Source: an uncultured Candidatus Melainabacteria bacterium
GTDB taxonomy: Bacteria; Cyanobacteriota; Vampirovibrionia; Gastranaerophilales; Gastranaerophilaceae
Reading direction: 5' to 3'
Length of the DNA stretch: 30,465 nucleotides
Assembly (NCBI GenBank): GCA_934754735.1
Contig: CAKVJE010000012.1
Coordinates: 1 to 30,465 of the forward strand
Part shown: positions 1 through 6,812 of the stretch, in pieces
How the letters are laid out: each line of letters begins with the position of its first letter
How positions within the stretch are numbered: the stretch's first letter is position 1
Program-made: the position numbers and the translations under genes
Notes under the pieces: model-generated
Told to the model about the DNA's origin: nothing
The model's input: the letters and a program-made list of their open reading frames with translations, nothing else
Databases searched by the model: none

Positions 1-423
1 GTTGGTATGGCAAAAACATATTTAGCAATGGAAAAAGATAAAAAATCTAAAAAGATTTATGAAAAATTGCTCAAGAAAAACCAATATGATGAAGATTTGT
101 TAGTAAATTCTTTACAAGTTTTCCCTCAAAAATCTGACTATTTTATGCCTAGAGTTGCATCAATTGACATTTCAAACAATGATATTTGGCTTGGTTTAGC
201 TAATATGGCGATAAGAGATAAGAACTTTAATATGGCTGCAACGTATTTAAATAATTCTTATTATATTGACGCAAACAATTTTAAATATTATTATTATCTT
301 AGTCTTGTTCTAAGAGCAAAAGGGGATAATGAACTTGCTCAGCAATCTTTAATAAGATGTTCAAGACTAAACTCAGATTACGCAGCAGACATAAATCCGG
401 GACATAGTATTTATGAAGAGTAA
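1..423 (+). CDS. TPR-repeat protein, C-terminal part (5' end outside window)
   Basis: The frame is open from the first base; the ATG at 7 is in frame but the two codons before it are also open, so the gene most likely begins upstream of the window. The visible 138 residues are helical and contain tetratricopeptide-type units, clearest at residues 60-95 (WLGLANMAIRDKNFNMAATY followed by an A-x-x-Y/F pattern) and 95-125 (YYLSLVLRAKGDNELAQQSL). TPR units bind protein partners; no enzyme motif is visible. The stop overlaps the start of the next gene by 11 bases, so it is translated together with the response regulators and may feed them as a sensor or scaffold, which is inference from position only. 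Confidence 0.75.
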   Translation, partial: VGMAKTYLAMEKDKKSKKIYEKLLKKNQYDEDLLVNSLQVFPQKSDYFMPRVASIDISNNDIWLGLANMAIRDKNFNMAATYLNNSYYIDANNFKYYYYLSLVLRAKGDNELAQQSLIRCSRLNSDYAADINPGHSIYEE

Positions 424-1060
424 TATTTTAATCGTAGAAGATCATGAATTAACCAGATTCGGCTTAAAGACCGCTTTTGAGAGCTGCGATTTTGTTGATA
501 AAATTTTTGAAGCAGAATCAGCGGAAACTGGTTTAGAAATTGCTTCCAACAATGAAATAAATCTTATTATTATGGATTTAGGTTTACCCGGCATGGACGG
601 AATTGAAGCTACTAAGCAAGTTAAAGCTTTAAATAAAGATATTAAAATTGTTGTTTTAACATCTCATAATGATGAACAAGAAGTTTTAAACAGCTTAAAA
701 GCAGGCGCAAATGCTTATTGTTCAAAGGAAATCAATCCAAAACGCTTAATTCAAGTTGTACAATCAGTATTGGACGGTGCGGCTTGGTTTGATCCTTCAA
801 TTTCCCATATAGTTTTGGAAGCTGCAACAAAAGTTCAAGAAACGAGTGCTCCAAAACCGGAAAGAAATTATGGTTTAACCAGTCGCGAAACTCAGATTTT
901 GAAACTTATAACAGAAGGCTATAGCAATATCGAAATTGCAAAAGAGTTGTTTGTAAGTATTAATACTACAAAAGCGCATGTTGCAAGTATTTTGCAAAAA
1001 TTGGAAGTTGACGACAGATTGCAAGCTGCACTTAAAGCATTAAAGGAGAAATTGGTTTAA
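413..1060 (+). CDS. NarL/FixJ-type response regulator (REC + LuxR HTH)
   Basis: DNA-binding two-component response regulator. Residues 1-120 form a receiver domain: acidic pair E9-D10, phosphoacceptor D55 in IIMDLGLPGMDG, T83 and K105 complete the usual set. Residues 150-210 form a LuxR/GerE helix-turn-helix (LTSRETQILKLITEGYSNIE, then the T-x-K-A-H-V-x-S-I-L-x-K-L recognition helix). Length (215 aa) is normal for the family. The start ATG lies inside the 3' end of the preceding TPR gene and the stop overlaps the next regulator start by one base (TAATG), so translation of all three is probably coupled. No histidine kinase is in the window, so the partner is unknown. Confidence 0.93.
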   Translation: MKSNILIVEDHELTRFGLKTAFESCDFVDKIFEAESAETGLEIASNNEINLIIMDLGLPGMDGIEATKQVKALNKDIKIVVLTSHNDEQEVLNSLKAGANAYCSKEINPKRLIQVVQSVLDGAAWFDPSISHIVLEAATKVQETSAPKPERNYGLTSRETQILKLITEGYSNIEIAKELFVSINTTKAHVASILQKLEVDDRLQAALKALKEKLV

Positions 1061-1680
1061 TGAACGGTGTTGCATCAATTTTAGTAGTTGACGATAATCC
1101 TAAATTTTTGGCAGATGCTTTGCCAATGTACGGTTATGAAGTTACTGTAGCAAATGACGGCTTGGAAGCTTTAAAAATTCTTATGAACAAAACTTTTGAC
1201 CTGATTCTTTTGGACGTTATGATGCCCAATATGGATGGCTGGGACACATTGAAAGCTATTCGTAACAATAAAAAAACTCAATATATTCCTGTAATTATGA
1301 TTACGGCGGTGAGCGAAGATCAAAAGGTTGTTTCAGGATTAAAAATCGGTGCGGATGATTATATCGTAAAACCGTTTATTTTACCGAACTTGCTTGCTAG
1401 AGTCGAAGCTGTTTTAAGACGTTCTAAGTGGCAACAGGAAGCGCAACCTAAACAAGAAAAAACTTTAAATAAAGATGTAAGCATTGATGCTTTAACTCCG
1501 AAAGAAAAAGAAGTTTTGGCGCTGGTTGCACAAGGTGCAAGTAACCAAGAAATCGCGGATAAGCTTTTTGTTAGAGATGTTACGGTAAAAACACACTTAA
1601 ATAGTATATTTAAGAAATTAAAAGTTACAAACAGAACGCAAGCGGTTTTGCTTGCAATGCAAATGAATTTAATTAGCTAG
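1060..1680 (+). CDS. Response regulator (OmpR-like REC + LuxR HTH)
   Basis: A second DNA-binding response regulator directly behind the first. The receiver (residues 5-125) has D11-D12, phosphoacceptor D52 in LILLDVMMPNMDGW, T82 and K104 in DDYIVKPF, a signature nearer OmpR-type receivers than NarL-type, yet it is fused to a LuxR-type HTH (residues 143-205: LTPKEKEVLALVAQGASNQE, then VKTHLNSIFKKL). The segment between the acidic pair and GYEV is about three residues shorter than in typical receivers, so helix 1 is compact. The two regulators differ enough in sequence to be distinct subfamilies rather than a recent duplication. Cognate kinase not visible. Confidence 0.92.
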   Translation: MNGVASILVVDDNPKFLADALPMYGYEVTVANDGLEALKILMNKTFDLILLDVMMPNMDGWDTLKAIRNNKKTQYIPVIMITAVSEDQKVVSGLKIGADDYIVKPFILPNLLARVEAVLRRSKWQQEAQPKQEKTLNKDVSIDALTPKEKEVLALVAQGASNQEIADKLFVRDVTVKTHLNSIFKKLKVTNRTQAVLLAMQMNLIS

Positions 1681-1703
1681 AAATATTTGAAAGGGCATAA
1701 AAA

Positions 1704-2231
1704 ATGTTATCAAAAGAAGAATTGATTAACTTAGTTTCAACGAATGTTGATGCGTTTAACACAGAAATCAAAAACGCGAAAGGTGGAATTGATTTAAGCG
1801 AGACAGATTTTTCCAATATAGAACTTGAAGGTGCAGAATTTTTTAATGTTGATTTAACATCATCTTCTTTTGCGGATTCTCATTTAACAGAAGTGAAGTT
1901 TGATGCTTGTGATTTGACTTCTGTTGATTTTACAAGAGCAAATGTTGTTGAATGCTCTTTTTCTGAATCAGTTTTAAACGGTACTGATTTTAGTTATGCA
2001 AAAGTTGATTATTGCAATTTTTCTGATGCAGATTTAGCCGGTGCAATTTTCCAAGGTGCTGATTTAACGAATTCTGATTTATCTATGGCAGAAAATTTAA
2101 GTGCTTGCAGATTTGATGAAGAAACAGTTTGGCCTGATAACGAATATTTACCGGAAGATTTTGATTCTAAATATTCTTCAGATTTATCCTCATTGCAAGA
2201 CGAAGACGATTACCAACAATCAGATTATTAA
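1704..2231 (+). CDS. Pentapeptide-repeat protein
   Basis: 175 aa. Residues 28-130 are consecutive pentapeptide units of the A(D/N)LXX class with Leu or Phe at the centre of each unit (DLSETDFSNIELEGAEF, DFSYAKVDYCNF, GADLTNSDLS), predicted to fold as a right-handed square beta-helix. An N-terminal helix (residues 1-27) and an acidic, Ser/Asp-rich tail (residues 150-175) frame it. A GAAAGGG ribosome binding site at 1689-1695 fixes the start. No signal peptide, so cytoplasmic. Members of this fold include gyrase-protecting proteins and many of unknown role; the sequence does not decide. It lies 23 bp after the second regulator and 5 bp before rlmH, so it belongs to the same operon. Confidence 0.88.
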   Translation: MLSKEELINLVSTNVDAFNTEIKNAKGGIDLSETDFSNIELEGAEFFNVDLTSSSFADSHLTEVKFDACDLTSVDFTRANVVECSFSESVLNGTDFSYAKVDYCNFSDADLAGAIFQGADLTNSDLSMAENLSACRFDEETVWPDNEYLPEDFDSKYSSDLSSLQDEDDYQQSDY

Positions 2232-2236
2232 TCAAA

Positions 2237-2707
2237 ATGAAAATCAAGATTATTGCATTAGGTAAAATTAAAGAAAAATTTTTGAAAGACGGAATAAATG
2301 AGTTTTTAAAACGCCTAACTCCTTATGCGTCGGTTGAAATCATTGAGCTTTCACCTGTCGAAATAAGAGATGAAAATCTTACCCAAAAAGCTCTAGAGCA
2401 AGAGGGAGAGAAGATTTTAGCAAATATCAAAAATGATTCTTATGTAATTACTATGGAAATTCTTGGAAAACAACTTTCATCAGAGGATTTTGCTGAGAAA
2501 ATTAATGAAATTTCGATGAGCGGAATAAGCGAATTAGTTTTTGTAATCGGTTCTTCCTGCGGAATTGCCCCCATTGTATCTAATAGAGCAAATTTTAAAC
2601 TAAGCTTCTCTAAAATGACATTTTTGCACCAATTCGCAAGACTTTTACTAGTTGAGCAAATTTATCGTGCGTTCAAAATTTTAAAGAATGAGACATATCA
2701 TAAGTAA
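2237..2707 (+). CDS. rlmH: 23S rRNA (pseudouridine1915-N3)-methyltransferase RlmH
   Basis: SPOUT-class methyltransferase that uses S-adenosylmethionine to methylate pseudouridine 1915 in helix 69 of 23S rRNA on the assembled ribosome. The length, 156 aa, is that of the family. The C-terminal half has the trefoil-knot signature: FVIGSSCG (residues 102-109, where most members have IGG-x-x-G), then LSFSKMTFLHQFARLLLVEQ (residues 122-141) and the terminal E-x-YH (residues 152-155). No Shine-Dalgarno sequence precedes the ATG and only 5 bp separate it from the preceding stop, so translation is probably coupled to the pentapeptide gene. Last gene of the five-gene run. Confidence 0.96.
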   Translation: MKIKIIALGKIKEKFLKDGINEFLKRLTPYASVEIIELSPVEIRDENLTQKALEQEGEKILANIKNDSYVITMEILGKQLSSEDFAEKINEISMSGISELVFVIGSSCGIAPIVSNRANFKLSFSKMTFLHQFARLLLVEQIYRAFKILKNETYHK

Positions 2708-2831
2708 CTTTTTGTGATAAACACCTTTCCATCTCTGTCACTTTCGTAACATCTCTCCAATTAAATGGATACTGCGGGAGAAAATTGAGTTTACAGTAAG
2801 AGTTTTTGATGGCATATATTTTTTTTGATAT

Positions 2832-2964
2832 AGACACCTCATCCTAACCTTCTCCTGCAAGGAGAAGGAATGACCAAGACTTGCTTGTGATATTTTATAA
2901 ACAGAAAATGTGTACGACTTTAGCACCTTCCCTCGCCTTACAGGAGAGGGTTAGGGTGAGGTGA
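2832..2964. repeat. Palindromic element PE-1 (paired inverted arms)
   Basis: GC-rich interspersed element in an AT-rich spacer. Left arm 2832-2886 begins AGACACCTCATCCTAACC and contains the small stem TCTCCTGCAAGGAGA. The right arm 2924-2964 reads, on the other strand, CACCTCACCCTAACCCTCTC, so the two arms could fold into one long hairpin. The left arm recurs at 3383-3437 with two mismatches in 55 bases; related elements lie at 6361-6497 and inside ilvD. The rest of 2708-2977 shows no credible gene. Confidence 0.85.
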
Positions 2965-2977
2965 AAGCTCGTGTGGG

Positions 2978-3325
2978 TCATTTTATATTTCTAATCACAT
3001 TCATTAAAAATTCATATACACCCCTAATATTTAAATTAATATCATTATTCCAAAAGCGAATAACTTTGAACCCTTTGCTTTCAAGAAATTCTGTTCTTGC
3101 TTTGTCCAATTCGATATTATCAGGTTCGTTGTGTTGTCCACCATCAAGTTCAATTATCAATTTTTTCTCTTCACATACAAAATCTACTACATAAGTTCCT
3201 ATTGGAAATTGACGCTTAAATTTTAATCCCATAAACTGCCTGTTGCGTAATAACTGCCATAAAATGCGTTCTTCTTTGGTTGAATTTTTACGTAGTTTTC
3301 TTGCTATGTGATATTTTTTATCCAT
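2978..3325 (-). CDS. DUF559-family endonuclease-like protein
   Basis: 115-aa protein with the Vsr/restriction-endonuclease-like fold of the DUF559 family. Visible are the N-terminal ARKLRKNSTKEERILWQLLR helix (residues 8-27), FKRQFPIGTYVVDFVC with D48, and LIIELDGGQH with E59, D61 and H65, the expected metal/catalytic set; then a VIRFWNNDI strand (residues 88-96). DUF559 proteins are predicted DNA endonucleases related to very-short-patch repair enzymes; the biological target is generally unknown. The gene is sandwiched between two copies of the same palindromic element (2832-2964 and 3383-3437), which could reflect joint mobility. No Shine-Dalgarno sequence is seen; see the promoter at 3332-3360. 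Confidence 0.88.
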   Translation of the reverse strand: MDKKYHIARKLRKNSTKEERILWQLLRNRQFMGLKFKRQFPIGTYVVDFVCEEKKLIIELDGGQHNEPDNIELDKARTEFLESKGFKVIRFWNNDINLNIRGVYEFLMNVIRNIK

Positions 3326-3331
3326 GTTTTA

Positions 3332-3360
3332 AGTTTAGCATTTTATCAAAATTGGTGCAA
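3332..3360 (-). promoter_or_regulatory. Candidate promoter of the DUF559 gene
   Basis: On the minus strand TTGCAC (3360-3355), a 17-bp spacer and TAAACT (3337-3332). The ATG follows the -10 box by only 6 bases, so the transcript would begin at or next to the start codon (leaderless). This agrees with the lack of a Shine-Dalgarno sequence. Confidence 0.45.
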
Positions 3361-3382
3361 TTATTTTGATACCCTTGCGGGG

Positions 3383-3437
3383 AGACACCTCATCCTAACC
3401 TTCTCCTGTAAGGAGAAGGAATGACCGAGACTTGCTT
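3383..3437. repeat. Palindromic element PE-2 (single arm)
   Basis: 55 bases matching 2832-2886 at all but two positions (C/T in CTCCTGYAAGG, A/G in GACCRAGAC). It contains the short stem TTCTCCTGTAAGGAGAA. It lies on the other side of the DUF559 gene from PE-1, so the gene is bounded by direct copies. Confidence 0.85.
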
Positions 3438-3481
3438 TTTAAAATTCAAAAGTCTTAAATAATGTCAAGACAAAATAAAAA

Positions 3482-3503
3482 GCCGAAGGGGTTATCCTTC
3501 GGC
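3482..3503 (-). terminator. Intrinsic terminator of the 888-aa gene
   Basis: Perfect 8-bp stem GCCGAAGG/CCTTCGGC with a six-base loop. On the minus strand it is followed by TTTTTATTTTG (3481-3471). It stands about 70 bases after the stop of the gene ending at 3574. Confidence 0.8.
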
Positions 3504-3573
3504 AAATTCATTTTAAATACCAAATCTTACATCAATTTATTTCCTTTGAGTTGTGTTTTATTTAACTTTTTTC

Positions 3574-6240
3574 TTACGTTTCAGTCTTTTGAGTATTGTT
3601 ATTTTCTAACTTATCACGATATTCATCTGTTAATTTACAAATAATATCATCCATTTTATTTGCAGCGCCTGTTCTTTCTGAATTCCAGAATGACCAAGAA
3701 CCACCTTTTTCCCAAGAATGTCCATTTTTACCTGCTTTATAAGCCCAGTAATACATATTCTTGTAATCTTCAGAGTTATGATCTTTGCCTAATGCATCCA
3801 TTAATTTAAGTGTTTGTTTTGCAATAGTTCTCAAATATTCTTCTTTTTCAGCTTTCGTGAATCCGCCTTCTGTCGATATTTGTGCACAAATTCTTGCATT
3901 CCAAGCCATACCCCAATCATGACTATTTTCTTCTCTATAAGCTCTTAAGAAATTATAGATGTCATCTGCTTCTGTATAATTTGCAAATTTGTTCAAATAA
4001 CTTTTTGCGTCTTTATATTCTTGGTCGCCTGTTCCGCGTCTTAGTTTTTTTCTTAATTCAGCACCATTATCGGTTGGTTCATATTTTTTGCTTTCTACGC
4101 TATCTTCTTCATCATCCTTACCTATATCATCCTTTGTGCATTCGATTCTTTTGATTTGTTCAAGATTACCGATGTTATAACAATCGCCATTAGCTTTTTT
4201 ACAATTACCATTACCGTAAGCTGATACAACATCTTCTAACTTGTAGATTTTTCCATTTTCAAACAAATAATATACGTAGTTATCGCCAACTTTTTCATAT
4301 GAACGATAAATTTTTGGTTTTTTACAGTTTGATGGAGCTATTTTTTTATTTTTCACTAATCCATCAATTTCTTTTTGTTGTTCTTCATTCACTTTTTGGC
4401 GTTCTTTTTCAGCTTCTGCGTGTTCATCAACTGTCTTAATTTCGCTATCGCTAATAGAGATGAAGTCATTAAAATCTTCAGCTTTTACTTTTTTGTCGTC
4501 ATCAACTTGTACTTCTTTACATCCTTTAACAACAAATTTACAGTTAAGTCGCTTTAATTCACCATCAACAACTATAAAGTATTGCTTATTACCATCAGTA
4601 TTAGTACCTTTAGATTTATATAAAGTTCGACCTTGGAATGTTATATTACAATTTTCTATCGCTCCATTTTTAACTAAATCCTTAACGCGTTTCATTTCAT
4701 CATTGTATGCTTGTACGTCGGATTTTTGAACTTCAACTTTTTCTACTTCTGACAAAGGCTTTTTAGAGCCGTCAATCATAGTGCATTGACCGTTTCTATC
4801 AATTGCTTTAACGTCTTTTAATTCAACAAGTTTATCATCCTCATCTTTAGTATAGAATTTTGGATTTTCACCGGCTGGTACTGTATCTGTTTGATAAACG
4901 CCTTTTTTAGTAGTTTCTTTCAAAGCTCTATCTTCGCCTGATTTTGTTAATTTTTCGATTTTTTCATCAGCAGTTTCGTCTTCAGGATCATCTTCCCTAA
5001 TTACAGTTTCGTTTTCTTCTTTAAATGGAACTGCATCTCTGTTTGAAGGAATAGAAATTCCTTCTGCTTTCAAATCGTTTTCTGTAGCTTTAACAACAAG
5101 GCTGTCTGTAACAATGTCATGGCCTAATAATTTATTCAAACTACCATATTCGCGTTTCAAATTGTTTTTGATTCTTTCAGCTTCAAGCATACGTAATCTA
5201 GCATACAAATCGTCCATTTTGTCTGCAAGAGCTAGAATATTAGCTCTATTAAAGTTTTCTAAACATTTACTTAAAGCATCAGAAACTCCTTGTTTTGATT
5301 TATCAAGTTTAGAGAAATCTATATCAGAATCAAAATGACTTTTAACTGTTTCAACATAGTTTACCAATGATTGAGCAATGTTGTTTACACTAGCTTTTTG
5401 GTTAGTGCCTTCACCACTTCCTGTAGGCAAGTAGTCTGCAATCAATCTGATAATGTTTCTGTTGCTGTCAGAATTGTGTGTATCATTCCAGTAGCTCAAT
5501 GTTTTCAAGATATTAGGGTCGCTTTCGCTTGTACAAACAGTAGAGGTTGTTAAATCAGATTTTTTAGCCTTAATATCTTTTTCTAAGTTATTTAATTTTT
5601 GTTTCAAGTCTGTATAAGCTTTACTATCTTTTAGCTTGTAGCCGGCAGTATCTAATTCAATTTTTGTTGAATCCATATTAAGTAATGCATCTTGAATTGA
5701 ACTAGGCTTCAATTTCTTCGCAGCATCTTTTAATGCATCAAGTTTTTCGCCGATTTTACCTGATTTGTTTAATGCTGTAGAAATAACAGCTTTTTCAGAA
5801 TCAGATGCAGTTTTTTGATATTCTACTAATACTTTTCTTAATTTGTCATATTGAGATTGTTTTAGTTTATCAGCTGCAGAACCGGAATTTGAACCTGAAT
5901 TATTTGAATTGTTCCAAAGTGATTGGAAATTATTCCAAATATTGCCATTGTTAAAACTAGGGAAGTTAAAGTTACCAAAACCACCATTCATCCAAGAACC
6001 ATTTTGGAAAGATTGCATGGTTTGTTGGATAGCTAACATTGGATTTAATAAATTGTTACCCCAAGTTCCGAATTCAGGATAAGTATATCCGATTGACGGA
6101 TCAAAATTTGGCGTCATAAATAAACTTGCATTTGCTTTTTGCGCTTCAAGTTGTTGATTCCATAACAAGTTTAAACTTGTTGCCGGATTGCCACTCACCA
6201 TGTCGTGATTTATAGTGGAAAAATGAAATCCTGGTGTCAT
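3574..6240 (-). CDS. Large protein of unknown function with Asn/Trp-rich N-terminus and three internal repeats
   Basis: 888 aa, not recognised. Residues 45-125 are Asn/Gly/Trp/Phe-rich with NGNIWNNFQSLWNN near 97-110, a pattern also found in the 482-aa protein at 20782-22230. Residues 125-380 are Lys-rich and helical. Residues ~440-710 hold three diverged beta-rich repeats (each: a Y-x-x-x-x-x-x-Y/F stretch, a G-x-x-x-x-L core, an N-G-x-C turn and an I/V-x-x-x-E/C end) joined by charged helical linkers such as EKERQKVNEEQQKEIDGLVK. Residues 730-888 are a Trp/Tyr-rich helical domain. No signal peptide or transmembrane helix is apparent. GAGGA lies 7 bases before the ATG. It shares its upstream motif with the 482-aa gene. 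Together with its position beside the giant fliD this suggests, without proving, a surface or secreted role. Confidence 0.85.
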   Translation of the reverse strand: MTPGFHFSTINHDMVSGNPATSLNLLWNQQLEAQKANASLFMTPNFDPSIGYTYPEFGTWGNNLLNPMLAIQQTMQSFQNGSWMNGGFGNFNFPSFNNGNIWNNFQSLWNNSNNSGSNSGSAADKLKQSQYDKLRKVLVEYQKTASDSEKAVISTALNKSGKIGEKLDALKDAAKKLKPSSIQDALLNMDSTKIELDTAGYKLKDSKAYTDLKQKLNNLEKDIKAKKSDLTTSTVCTSESDPNILKTLSYWNDTHNSDSNRNIIRLIADYLPTGSGEGTNQKASVNNIAQSLVNYVETVKSHFDSDIDFSKLDKSKQGVSDALSKCLENFNRANILALADKMDDLYARLRMLEAERIKNNLKREYGSLNKLLGHDIVTDSLVVKATENDLKAEGISIPSNRDAVPFKEENETVIREDDPEDETADEKIEKLTKSGEDRALKETTKKGVYQTDTVPAGENPKFYTKDEDDKLVELKDVKAIDRNGQCTMIDGSKKPLSEVEKVEVQKSDVQAYNDEMKRVKDLVKNGAIENCNITFQGRTLYKSKGTNTDGNKQYFIVVDGELKRLNCKFVVKGCKEVQVDDDKKVKAEDFNDFISISDSEIKTVDEHAEAEKERQKVNEEQQKEIDGLVKNKKIAPSNCKKPKIYRSYEKVGDNYVYYLFENGKIYKLEDVVSAYGNGNCKKANGDCYNIGNLEQIKRIECTKDDIGKDDEEDSVESKKYEPTDNGAELRKKLRRGTGDQEYKDAKSYLNKFANYTEADDIYNFLRAYREENSHDWGMAWNARICAQISTEGGFTKAEKEEYLRTIAKQTLKLMDALGKDHNSEDYKNMYYWAYKAGKNGHSWEKGGSWSFWNSERTGAANKMDDIICKLTDEYRDKLENNNTQKTET

Positions 6241-6262
6241 ATTATTATCCTCGTTTTATACT

Positions 6263-6300
6263 CTTTATATATATAAAGTAATTACGTTTTCTAAAATTGC
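6263..6300 (-). promoter_or_regulatory. Upstream motif shared with the 482-aa gene
   Basis: On the minus strand GCAATTTT (6300-6293), 14 bases, then the perfect 16-base palindrome CTTTATATATATAAAG (6278-6263), 22 bases before the ATG of the 888-aa gene. The same arrangement with identical spacing occurs before the 482-aa gene (22292-22257), and a looser version before the 55-aa gene (23966-23935). The TATATAT core probably holds the -10 box; GCAATTTT could be an activator site or an unusual -35 box. Confidence 0.5.
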
Positions 6301-6360
6301 CTTTTTTGAAGAGAATTGTTAAGTTATGTTAAGTTCTAAGTTTATGAAGGTGTTTATAAT

Positions 6361-6497
6361 ACCCTCTCCCGCCTTCGGCACCCTCTCCATGTAAAATTGA
6401 TTAAAGGAGAGGGGAGCGGGATGCGTTCAATTGAATGTCGTAAGCATATCCCATCATTAGTTATCCCCTCCCTCGGGGGAGGGGTAGGGGAGAGGGT
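6361..6497. repeat. Palindromic element PE-3
   Basis: GC-rich element bounded by ACCCTCTCCC (6361-6370) and its inverse GGGAGAGGGT (6488-6497). Inside are two further stems: CCCTCTCC/GGAGAGGG (6381-6388 with 6406-6413) and CCCCTCCC/GGGAGGGG (6465-6472 with 6477-6484). It belongs to the same CCCTCTCC family as PE-1, PE-2 and the element in ilvD. It lies between the divergent upstream regions of the 888-aa gene and fliD. I see no gene in 6241-6812. Confidence 0.8.
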
Positions 6498-6652
6498 TTT
6501 ATTAACTCTTAACTTTCCATTTTCCACTTTCAATTTTCCACTTAATCCCCCCCACCCGTATCTGTAAGACTCGACTAAGTTTCACCAACAGCTACGATCT
6601 CCACATATAAAGAGAGGCTAGCATAAATTACGCTTGTTTCAACATCCCCCAC

Positions 6653-6680
6653 TTGAAAAAATATAAACATCTGCTATAAT
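6653..6680 (+). promoter_or_regulatory. Sigma70-type promoter of fliD
   Basis: TTGAAA (6653-6658), 16-bp spacer, TATAAT (6675-6680), followed by TATATATATAAAG. Transcription should start near 6687, giving an untranslated leader of about 125 bases before the fliD ATG. No sigma28-like GCCGATAA box is seen, so the gene looks driven by the housekeeping sigma factor. The leader carries AAAGGAA at 6736-6742 with no start codon at a suitable distance. Confidence 0.6.
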
Positions 6681-6812
6681 ATATATATAAAGTAGCGATG
6701 TAGTATTTTCAACCGGAAACGAATCAAATTATTATAAAGGAATATAAAATTACCCCACAACATTGAGAATTACATTGTTACATGGTAGTAGTAACACAGG
6801 TAAACAAAGACA

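Noticed and set aside
2738..2926. 62-codon minus-strand frame
   Set aside because: It runs through the palindromic element, has no ribosome binding site and shows no protein-like pattern.
6675..6695. FliA (sigma28) promoter for fliD
   Set aside because: No GCCGATAA-like -10 box; the TTGAAA/TATAAT pair fits the housekeeping sigma factor.
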